DNA of 13,569 nucleotides. Origin: Saprospiraceae bacterium. Its GTDB lineage: Bacteria > Bacteroidota > Bacteroidia > Chitinophagales > Saprospiraceae. The stretch spans positions 1 through 13,569 of the forward strand of contig JALZVN010000337.1 of assembly GCA_023299965.1 (NCBI GenBank), read 5' to 3'. Of the stretch, positions 7,169 through 13,569 are shown piece by piece. The notes under the pieces were generated by a model. The model did not search any database and was not told where the DNA came from. It worked only from the letters and a program-made list of their open reading frames with translations. The position numbers and the translations under genes were made by a program. Each line of letters opens with the position of its first letter. Position 1 is the stretch's first letter.

Positions 7169-8122
7169 TTAGAAAAATCTTGGGTTAGCAAATTCTTCCC
7201 CTTCAGAACTTTCAAAGCAATATCTCAATGCTATTTCTAATGTTCCATCTGTGGCATCTCTTATCTCAGATAATGTAAAATCCCAAGATAGACCGACAAA
7301 AATGTGACTAGTAAATTGCGCTCCTAAAAGAACATCAATAGACTCTCCAAAACTATCATCATCACCACCAAATCTATAGGTACCTCCTACTGTATACTTA
7401 TCATTAATCAATAAACTCGCATTGAAGTCAATATCCAATGGAGAGTTATCTGCATACTTAACTAAAGCTTGAGGAAACAACTCTAGGTTATCCGTAAGAC
7501 CAATTTTATATCCACCCATTAGGTAAACGTGCTCTACTTCTCTACCTAATTGTGTATCCCCTATATCTTCAAGATCAATATCATTATTTAGCAGTCTTGG
7601 AATAGACGCTCCTAAGTAAAACCTTTCCGTATTGTAGTATACACCAAAACCAAAATCTGGCACAAACTTACTGACTTGACCTTGAGGAATCGCACCATCT
7701 GGACCAGCAGGTACTGCACTTACTAAGCCTGGATCGCTGAAGTCATTGGTAAGGTTACGAATAGAAGCCTGCGCTCCCAAACCTAAAAATCCATTTCCAA
7801 CAGGGATTCTATATGAATAGATCGCATCAAATGTGATATACTCTGTAATCCCAATAGAATTTCTATATAGATTAGCTCCAATACCTACTCTATCATTATT
7901 TAGAGACATATCGTAACTCAACTGCTGAGTTTCAGGTGACTTGTCAAAACCAATCCATTGGTTTCTATAGATTCCTGTTAGGCAAGGAGAAAAATTCGAC
8001 CCAGCATAGGCAGGGTTAATCGACAATTTCGAATTCATCCATTGTGTATACTGAAGTTCTTGTTGTGCGCTTAGCCCGAGGAAACAAGCCATGCACACGA
8101 GGGAAAATATTAATTTTTTCAT
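7169..8122 (-). CDS. PorP/SprF-family type IX secretion outer-membrane protein
   Basis: The 317-residue product has a signal peptide (MKKLIFSLVCMACFLGLSAQ) and the hallmarks of the PorP/SprF family (TIGR03519): an early LQYTQWM segment, INPAYAG at 35-41, YRNQWIGF with a following SPETQ, a central PDFGFGVYY with FYLGASIPRLL, and a C-terminal NPRFF. Length is normal for the family (about 300-340). Such proteins are outer-membrane barrels. SprF is needed for secretion of the SprB adhesin in Flavobacterium, and type-B T9SS cargo has been reported to associate with PorP-like proteins at the surface. Its position directly downstream of a type-B adhesin and upstream of an OmpA-domain protein makes it the probable dedicated partner of that adhesin. 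This is inferred from synteny. The start is set by the signal peptide; a 7-bp hairpin lies about 10 bases before it. Confidence 0.94.
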   Translation of the reverse strand: MKKLIFSLVCMACFLGLSAQQELQYTQWMNSKLSINPAYAGSNFSPCLTGIYRNQWIGFDKSPETQQLSYDMSLNNDRVGIGANLYRNSIGITEYITFDAIYSYRIPVGNGFLGLGAQASIRNLTNDFSDPGLVSAVPAGPDGAIPQGQVSKFVPDFGFGVYYNTERFYLGASIPRLLNNDIDLEDIGDTQLGREVEHVYLMGGYKIGLTDNLELFPQALVKYADNSPLDIDFNASLLINDKYTVGGTYRFGGDDDSFGESIDVLLGAQFTSHIFVGLSWDFTLSEIRDATDGTLEIALRYCFESSEGEEFANPRFF

Positions 8123-8131
8123 TCTATAAAG

Positions 8132-8183
8132 ATTTTCTTATTAGAAAATATAAGCGAAGCAAGAGCTTTCACTCTTGCTTCAC
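8132..8183 (-). promoter_or_regulatory. Two hairpins in the adhesin-PorP gap
   Basis: The 70-base gap contains a strong hairpin directly after the adhesin stop: GAAGCAAGAG with CTCTTGCTTC (8156-8165 with 8172-8181), a 6-base loop, extendable by a G-U and a G-C pair. A second, AT-rich hairpin, ATTTTCT with AGAAAAT (8132-8138 with 8143-8149), lies nine bases before the porP-like start. The bases after the first stem are TTATATTTTC, a weak U-tract. Together they could give partial termination, protect an upstream RNA end, or shade the downstream start. I infer a role in setting the ratio of adhesin to PorP; no direct evidence is present. Confidence 0.6.
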
Positions 8184-8192
8184 TATAATAAT

Positions 8193-11100
8193 TTATCGTT
8201 CAAGTACTAAGAATCCATTAAATGGTGGTGTAGTCCCATCATTTAGGTTTATCACATAGAAGTATGTACCTACTGGCAATTGATCCCCATTGAATGTTCC
8301 TTGCCAATCATTGTTATATGGTTGCGCATTGAATACTTGATCACCCCATTGGTTGTAGATCGTAACTTGATTATTCGGAGCTTTAGATGGCTCAAACAAA
8401 CAGGATATTACAAACTCATCATTATAACCATCATTGTTTGGAGTAAAGATTGTAGGTGGGGTACAATCAACAGCTGCTAATACGACAAGACTAGCCACTG
8501 CAGTACTACAAACATCTGGACAAACTGTACTACATATTTCATAAGTAAATTCATCCCCATCATCGGAGAACGTATTTGCAGCATAAGTAAACATACCGTT
8601 TCCTAAATCCTCAAGTATTCCTAAGGTCGGTTCCGTAAGCACTTCAATTGTAAATCCTGCCGGAAGCGCATCATTTTCAGTTACATCAAGATCAATTACT
8701 TGACCAAAACCTACTGGGAAGAAGTCATCCGCAGCTACAGAGCCTGCTTCAAAGTCTACAAATACTGTATCTGCACTTATTCCACACTCGTTACAATCTA
8801 ATGTCCAAACTAGTGTATTGATACCTGGTGCCAAGTTTCTAACAGTTGAGTTAGGATCTCCAGGATTATTAAATATCACATTATTGCCTGGGTCAACAGA
8901 TGTCCATGTTCCTTGACAACCGTCAGGTTCAACTGCGTTAAGGAAAATATCATCCCCACAATCTTGGAAATCATCACCAGCTTCTGCTTCGAACATTGCT
9001 TCAGAAACTATCACTTCTACGGTTTCACAATCAAAATCTGCACCACAGCCTTGGTTACCTAAGCACCAAGTAAAAGTAAATGTATTACCTACTACAAGTC
9101 CAGTCACTAAAGTATTTGGATCATTTTCATCAAGGATACTTATACCTGCAGCTTCTTGAGCAGTAGGTTGTGTCCACACTCCAATGTTACCATCTATCGG
9201 TGCCACGGCACCAAGATTAAACATCGTAGCATTGCATAAAGAGTATGGTCCGCCAGCATCAGCTACTTGATTCTCCGTATTGATTACGATTACAACTTCA
9301 TCACTTGAGTAGTTGGTACATCCTCCATTGGACAATGTCCAATTGAAAGTATACGTACCTTCTGTCAAACCTGTAACTGCTGAGTTCGCATCTGATGGAT
9401 CTACAATAGTTGGTGCAATAGCCCCTGCTGGTACAACACCTACAGACCAATTACCACCTCCAACTAGAGGTTCTAATCCATCCAAGAATATTGAACCTTG
9501 ATTACAGATATTCTGATCATCACCTGCGAAAGCAACTTCATTTGGAATAGAATTAAATTCAACTGCAACAACAGCTTGATCTTGTGAAGTACATCCATTT
9601 AATGAAGCTATCACTGAAAAGTTAACCACAAAATTGTCACCAAATCCAGTGTAATCACTAAAGTCATTTATTGTCAAGAATGGAGTCAATCCTGTACTTC
9701 CTAAGCTTGTTCCACCGTTCACATTATCAAACCATTCATAGGTTGCTCCTGCTGCTATTGTACCAGCATCTACAGATAAAGTCAGTTCTGGTGTTGCATC
9801 ATCTAAACAGATTGGACCATTAGACAATATCTCAGGTGATATAGGTGAATCTTGTACTGGTAATGTGAAGGCATCTGATATTTCAGATTCACATCCATTA
9901 AGTATACAAACTACTCTATAATCACCTGCATTCGTATCATCAACATTGAAAATGGTAACAGGCATACTAGTCGCGTTGAAGTTAGCTGGTCCAGTCCATC
10001 TATAATCAGCGTTAGGGTCAGGATCAGTAATCGTTAAGACTAAATCCTGTCCAGAACATGCCATTGCAGGTCCCACTATGATTGGTTGATCAGGTCTTTC
10101 TGTTACATCTACTGTAATTGTTCCAGAAGTATTAGACACACATCCAGAAACATCAACAGATAGAGAGTAAGCACCATTATCTGCCACTGTAGCAGGATCT
10201 ATAATCAATGTAGGTACCGTAGTCGTTACAGGTCCCATTGGCGTATTCCATAGATACATCACGCCTGCTTGGCTGAAAGGAGTACTTTCAATTCTAATTT
10301 CATCTCCAGCGCAAACAATGTTGTTATCAATAGAAAGAACAGGTGTAACTGGAGCATCTATGACATCAACAAATACTTCAAATGGTAAAGATTCACATCC
10401 TGATGGACCAGTAACGGTTAAAATATAATTTCCGTTATCTGCTGAAGTCACATTAGGTACCATTGTATTTCTAGTAATAGAAGAAAATCCATTTGGTCCT
10501 TCCCATAAGTAAGTATATTGATTTGTAGCTGACTCAATTGGGAATACAGAAACCATGAAAGTCAAATTATCTGCGCCTGTTACACAAGCTGCAGGACCTG
10601 GATCAAAGCTAATCGCTGTAATCGTAGGAGTAACCGCTGGAGCAACATCAATAGTACCAACTCCAATACATCCATTAGCATCCGTTACTGTCAAGGTATA
10701 AGTACCAGGATCTGTAACTATAGGATTAGGTATATTTGACATAAACATATTTGGCCCAACCCAGCTAAATGAAACAGCTGAAGGTATATCATTCACATCT
10801 AACTGTATCACATCTCCATCACAAGCTTGACCACCTACTATAAATGGTGCTACTGGTATTGGATCTGCAATCACTACCTCTATTTGACTTGACTCAGCAT
10901 CACAAACAGCACCAGTGCTACAGATCACAGACCATAGTCCTGCGTCATATGCCACATCACCTGCTGGGATTGTAGTCGTATTAGTAGTTGTAGATAATAA
11001 CGGATTCATTAATGTTCCTGTACTATTTCCACCAGGACCTATCCATGTATAATTATCACATACAGCACTTGTAGTAAGTACAATTGGCTCTCCATCACAT

Positions 11101-13569
11101 ACAGGAGAATTACTCTCTATAAATGGTACTTCAGGAATCTCAATCACATCAACAAACACAGATCCTGGTATTTCACATCCGCTACCGTCAATCACAAATA
11201 GAGAATATAGACCTTCAGAGAAAGCACTCGCATCTGTCACTGCTGGTGGGAATTGTCCCATAAACATAAATCCATTTGGTCCAACCCATCTATATGAAAT
11301 CCAATTTGGATCAGGATTAGTAACTGTCAACAAGAAGTCATCTCCTTCACATACTGGATTTGGATTAGCTTCTATAATAGGACTGTTTGCAATCACCGAA
11401 GTAGAAATATTAACCACATTTGAAGGTGCAGTTGTACATAGGTTATCACATATCACAGCATGATAATCTGTTGATCCAGACAATACAGGGAATGAGAATG
11501 TTGGTACTGTTGTAGTACTCATCAATACATCTTCCGGTCCATTTGTTCCAAGAGGCGCATTATCAACATACCACTTCCATGTAGCTGTTGGACTTGTATA
11601 TCCAGAGTTATCTGTCAAAACAACATTTTCACCTGGACAATTAAACATAGTCGTATTCGCTGAAATCATTGGATTTGGCAAATTCGGATTATCCACTTCT
11701 ATAGTTCTTACACATGAAGTATTGTCTACATTACCAGCAAGATCTGCAACGGTATAGGTAATCGTATTCATACCTGGGTTAAGTGTCACTGTTGGGTTTG
11801 ATCCATCAGATGGGAACATGGTCTGTGCGATAGTTGTAGCACCTGACACGTTATATCCGAACATGGTCGATTCGAATGCTAACTGAACGGAAAGCATCGA
11901 AGCACCGCTATCTGTAACATTAGTAAGTGATACATCACTTGGGAATGTTCCTGGAGCAACACACGGATTAATACCAAAGTCATCATTATTAGGATCACCA
12001 TCATTATTAAACCCAATCAAACCATTAAAAATTGGAGCTACTGTGATATCAATCTGACCATCAGCAGACCATGCCTGAAGCATTGCCGCAGGCACTGTTA
12101 CCTGTAGTACATTTGATAATGGGTCACCACATCCTGCATTTGCAGTAGTTGTTCCTAACATTACACCACCTTCACCAAAAATATTTAGCGTTTCTTGAGT
12201 TGTCGTTGCGGTTGGAAATCCTAATGGAGTATTATCTAAATCCCCCATAAACATGATGTTCAATATACCATCTCCTGATGGAGGTGCTGAACCTGCAAGG
12301 CTAAATGAACTCACAACTGTATCCATTACAAATCCGTCAATATTTGGATGTGCTGTAAATCTAAGTTCGTTAAACATGATTGTATTATCATAGGCTGCTA
12401 GTTCACAGTTGTCAATTACATCATTATCTGGTCTAGGCAATTCCAAATCAACTGGATTACAATCTGGCGAAGTAACAACACCAGGTAAGTTATCCAATGG
12501 ACAATTTGCAAACATTGGAGCTTCATCATCAACAACTGTTACATTGAATGTACATGATGTAGAATTACCACTACAATCTGTAGCCACAAATGTTACTGAA
12601 GATACACCATCAAATGCCATTCCTGACCCAATAGTAGTTCCAGTTCCACCTGTACCAGTCATCGATCCTGATCCAGTCATCGATCCTGATCCAGTTCCTG
12701 GCAAGCCAGTAAATCCTGAAGACGGACCTGCGAATGTTTGAGATATAGATGGGAATGTGGCTGCCATCAATGGCCCTCCATTCACACTAAATTCTAATGA
12801 ACCACCTGCTGGAGGTGTAGAACAATCATATTGAAGTGTTGGTGCAAATGCAGTACCACCACATGTATTATTTATCCCTTGATTTTCTAATCCTGGTCCT
12901 GGGTCGTTAGGAATCATCGTTATTGTAACAACTCCATCTGAAGCCCACTGATTGAATGTATTGACAGGTATTGTAAATTGTTGATTCGGCAAATCACCAC
13001 ACTGAGTAGCCGTTGGTGCAGTTTGACCTAACAATGTCATTCCTTCACCAAATATTTGGAAAAATTCGGTGTGTCCCGTATTTATAAATTCACCATCAAG
13101 ATTCACAAAATCCATATTCAACAATACGTCACTTACTGCAACAGTTGGTTGAGCAGGTACTGAGAAATTTAATGTGATATCATCAACGATAACGTTTGGA
13201 TCTACAGGTCCAGTAAGTTGAACAAAACCATTTACTACTGGAGCAGTTGATGTTAATCCTATAGGTCCACAAGGAGACTGCACATCAGCACATCCATCAA
13301 TTACTGTTGGCGTTGCAAAGGCGTATACTGCTGCGCAATCGCCTAATCCATCACTACTTGTAGTAATCGTAATATCTGTAGGGCAACCTGAAATAACTGG
13401 AGGTGTATCATCCACTACAGAGAATGTAGCGGAGGTAAATGCACTATTTCCACATTCATCTATTACAACGAAGTCTACCATAGCAATAATATCCGAAGGA
13501 CATATAGCACCTGGTAAGAAAGCAGGAGTTGTTGTTCCTGATTGGAAGGCAAACCAACTAGACATTCCT
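8193..13569 (-). CDS. Giant multi-domain T9SS adhesin (CHU_C domain), 5' end outside window
   Basis: At least 1790 residues are encoded. The frame is open to the right edge, begins inside a HYR-like domain and has no signal peptide, so the ATG at 13565 is internal and the N-terminus is missing. Residue numbers here count from that ATG. Two HYR-type domains (about 52-350 and 350-625), each split by an inserted domain of about 140 residues, come first. Eight Ig-like repeats follow (about 640-1338), each with a Cys near the start and another near the end, and most with a W-x-GP core. Then come three PKD-like repeats opening AG(D/G)x (about 1345-1605), a Big_9/VCBS-like domain (about 1610-1697) and the type-B gliding-associated sorting domain (1701-1790: FTPNNDGYNDEF, IYNQWGDQVF, LPVGTYFYVI). 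This C-terminal domain directs export through the type IX system to the cell surface. The protein is probably an adhesin or matrix protein; its ligand cannot be told. The PorP/SprF-like partner gene follows 70 bases later. Confidence 0.93.
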   Translation of the reverse strand, partial: GMSSWFAFQSGTTTPAFLPGAICPSDIIAMVDFVVIDECGNSAFTSATFSVVDDTPPVISGCPTDITITTSSDGLGDCAAVYAFATPTVIDGCADVQSPCGPIGLTSTAPVVNGFVQLTGPVDPNVIVDDITLNFSVPAQPTVAVSDVLLNMDFVNLDGEFINTGHTEFFQIFGEGMTLLGQTAPTATQCGDLPNQQFTIPVNTFNQWASDGVVTITMIPNDPGPGLENQGINNTCGGTAFAPTLQYDCSTPPAGGSLEFSVNGGPLMAATFPSISQTFAGPSSGFTGLPGTGSGSMTGSGSMTGTGGTGTTIGSGMAFDGVSSVTFVATDCSGNSTSCTFNVTVVDDEAPMFANCPLDNLPGVVTSPDCNPVDLELPRPDNDVIDNCELAAYDNTIMFNELRFTAHPNIDGFVMDTVVSSFSLAGSAPPSGDGILNIMFMGDLDNTPLGFPTATTTQETLNIFGEGGVMLGTTTANAGCGDPLSNVLQVTVPAAMLQAWSADGQIDITVAPIFNGLIGFNNDGDPNNDDFGINPCVAPGTFPSDVSLTNVTDSGASMLSVQLAFESTMFGYNVSGATTIAQTMFPSDGSNPTVTLNPGMNTITYTVADLAGNVDNTSCVRTIEVDNPNLPNPMISANTTMFNCPGENVVLTDNSGYTSPTATWKWYVDNAPLGTNGPEDVLMSTTTVPTFSFPVLSGSTDYHAVICDNLCTTAPSNVVNISTSVIANSPIIEANPNPVCEGDDFLLTVTNPDPNWISYRWVGPNGFMFMGQFPPAVTDASAFSEGLYSLFVIDGSGCEIPGSVFVDVIEIPEVPFIESNSPVCDGEPIVLTTSAVCDNYTWIGPGGNSTGTLMNPLLSTTTNTTTIPAGDVAYDAGLWSVICSTGAVCDAESSQIEVVIADPIPVAPFIVGGQACDGDVIQLDVNDIPSAVSFSWVGPNMFMSNIPNPIVTDPGTYTLTVTDANGCIGVGTIDVAPAVTPTITAISFDPGPAACVTGADNLTFMVSVFPIESATNQYTYLWEGPNGFSSITRNTMVPNVTSADNGNYILTVTGPSGCESLPFEVFVDVIDAPVTPVLSIDNNIVCAGDEIRIESTPFSQAGVMYLWNTPMGPVTTTVPTLIIDPATVADNGAYSLSVDVSGCVSNTSGTITVDVTERPDQPIIVGPAMACSGQDLVLTITDPDPNADYRWTGPANFNATSMPVTIFNVDDTNAGDYRVVCILNGCESEISDAFTLPVQDSPISPEILSNGPICLDDATPELTLSVDAGTIAAGATYEWFDNVNGGTSLGSTGLTPFLTINDFSDYTGFGDNFVVNFSVIASLNGCTSQDQAVVAVEFNSIPNEVAFAGDDQNICNQGSIFLDGLEPLVGGGNWSVGVVPAGAIAPTIVDPSDANSAVTGLTEGTYTFNWTLSNGGCTNYSSDEVVIVINTENQVADAGGPYSLCNATMFNLGAVAPIDGNIGVWTQPTAQEAAGISILDENDPNTLVTGLVVGNTFTFTWCLGNQGCGADFDCETVEVIVSEAMFEAEAGDDFQDCGDDIFLNAVEPDGCQGTWTSVDPGNNVIFNNPGDPNSTVRNLAPGINTLVWTLDCNECGISADTVFVDFEAGSVAADDFFPVGFGQVIDLDVTENDALPAGFTIEVLTEPTLGILEDLGNGMFTYAANTFSDDGDEFTYEICSTVCPDVCSTAVASLVVLAAVDCTPPTIFTPNNDGYNDEFVISCLFEPSKAPNNQVTIYNQWGDQVFNAQPYNNDWQGTFNGDQLPVGTYFYVINLNDGTTPPFNGFLVLER
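8196..8465 (-). other. T9SS type-B sorting domain (TIGR04131/CHU_C) of the adhesin
   Basis: The last 90 codons encode the sorting signal. It opens with CTPPTIFTPNNDGYNDEF, has the IYNQWGDQVF strand, a W-x-G turn (NDWQGTFNG) and the LPVGTYFYVI strand, and ends LVLER. The domain is complete and undamaged, so the adhesin should be competent for secretion. Type-B domains differ from type-A domains in being linked to PorP/SprF-like proteins, which agrees with the next gene. Confidence 0.92.
8742..9536 (-). repeat. Three PKD-like repeats in the adhesin
   Basis: Repeats begin FAGDDQNICNQG, DAGGPYSLCNAT and EAGDDFQDCGDD, each followed by a G-x-W motif (GGNWSV, IGVWTQ, QGTWTS), a DPN/DAN-x-(A/T)-V turn and a TF-x-W or TLVW strand. 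Units are about 80-90 residues. They form the membrane-proximal stalk just before the Big_9-like and sorting domains. Sequence has diverged, so the DNA shows no exact repeat. Confidence 0.75.
9552..11648 (-). repeat. Array of about eight Ig-like repeats in the adhesin
   Basis: Units of about 80-95 residues start near residues 640, 735, 819, 911, 990, 1082, 1167 and 1250. Their opening motifs are NCPGEN, VCEGDD, VCDGEP, ACDGDV, ACVTGA, VCAGDE, ACSGQD and ICLDDA. A core Trp follows (YRWVGP, YTWIGP, FSWVGP, YLWEGP, YLWNTP, YRWTGP, YEWFDN). Most units end with a (G/S/N)GC motif, giving one probable disulfide per unit. Such arrays extend adhesins from the cell surface. Confidence 0.8.
11946..12383 (-). 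repeat. Second copy of the domain inserted in a HYR unit
   Basis: Adhesin residues about 395-540 lie between the two halves of a HYR-like domain. The segment contains IFGEGGVMLGTT, QAWSADGQIDITV and an acidic NNDGDPNNDDFGINPC stretch that could bind calcium. It matches the first copy in order and spacing, about 291 residues later. Confidence 0.7.
12655..12690. repeat. Perfect 18-base tandem repeat in the adhesin gene
   Basis: Two exact 18-base units, CCAGTCATCGATCCTGAT on the plus strand, are followed by a partial third. In the protein they give a repeated SGSMTG within a Gly/Ser/Thr-rich linker at residues about 290-315. The linker sits inside the second half of the first HYR domain. In-frame units of this kind can vary in number by slippage without breaking the gene. 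Confidence 0.85.
12825..13232 (-). repeat. First copy of the domain inserted in a HYR unit
   Basis: Adhesin residues about 112-247 separate the first half of a HYR domain (TPPVISGCPTDITI, DGCADV) from its second half (SVTFVATDCSGNSTSCTFNV). The insert has IFGEGMTLLGQT at 171-182 and NQWASDGVVTITM at 205-217, and ends GINNTCGG. The strand pattern suggests a beta-sandwich. I cannot name the family; a P-domain-like or other jelly-roll fold is possible. Confidence 0.7.

Noticed and set aside
8742..11648. Regular repeats considered as CRISPR or satellite DNA
   Set aside because: They are diverged protein-domain repeats in a single open frame with no exact DNA repeats or unique spacers.
12409..12741. 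Plus-strand open frame of 110 codons with Pro-Val-Asp repeats
   Set aside because: It is antisense to the adhesin; the repeat is the complement of the SGSMTG tandem repeat.
13563..13565. ATG at the right edge as the adhesin start
   Set aside because: A GGA codon in the same frame precedes it, no signal peptide follows, and the first residues are the middle of a HYR domain, so the frame continues beyond the window.

Overview
The window looks like chromosomal DNA from an AT-rich, probably marine or environmental member of the Bacteroidota (Saprospirales- or Flavobacteriia-like; the sequence alone does not fix the order). The reasons are a type IX secretion system (T9SS) 'gliding motility-associated' C-terminal sorting domain, a PorP/SprF outer-membrane protein, a PD40/OmpA envelope protein, a DUF5723-type barrel, and the lack of clear Shine-Dalgarno sequences. 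All recognisable genes lie on the minus strand, so transcription runs from right to left.

Right part (13569 to 5043): an apparent three-gene operon. A giant secreted adhesin (at least 1790 residues, N-terminus beyond the right edge) carries HYR-type domains, about eight cysteine-paired Ig-like repeats, three PKD-like repeats, a Big_9/VCBS-like domain and a type-B T9SS sorting domain. It is followed by a PorP/SprF-family protein, then by a PorE-like protein (beta-propeller, carboxypeptidase-regulatory-like domain, OmpA peptidoglycan-binding domain), and the unit ends at a good intrinsic terminator. I read this as a self-contained surface-display unit: cargo, cognate outer-membrane partner and peptidoglycan anchor. 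Two hairpins sit in the gap between adhesin and PorP and could set the ratio of the products.

Middle (5042 to 2424): a stand-alone beta-CASP metallo-beta-lactamase RNase-like gene flanked by two gene-free stretches of about 600 bases. Both stretches hold unusual material. The downstream gap has a decayed C-terminal fragment of a second copy of the same RNase family, a cluster of three short hairpins, and one copy of a roughly 40-base repeat. The upstream gap has the other copy of that repeat, a REP-like double hairpin, and a GC-rich island with a broken coding-like reading frame.

Left part (2423 to 1): a putative surface lipoprotein gene followed 8 bases later by a DUF5723-type outer-membrane protein gene that runs off the left edge; they probably form a two-gene operon.

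The most interesting points are the adhesin/PorP/PorE-like unit, the HYR domains each interrupted by a duplicated domain of about 140 residues with no family name I can give, the RNase paralogue remnant, and the dispersed repeats and hairpins. No RNA gene, CRISPR array or intact insertion sequence was recognised.
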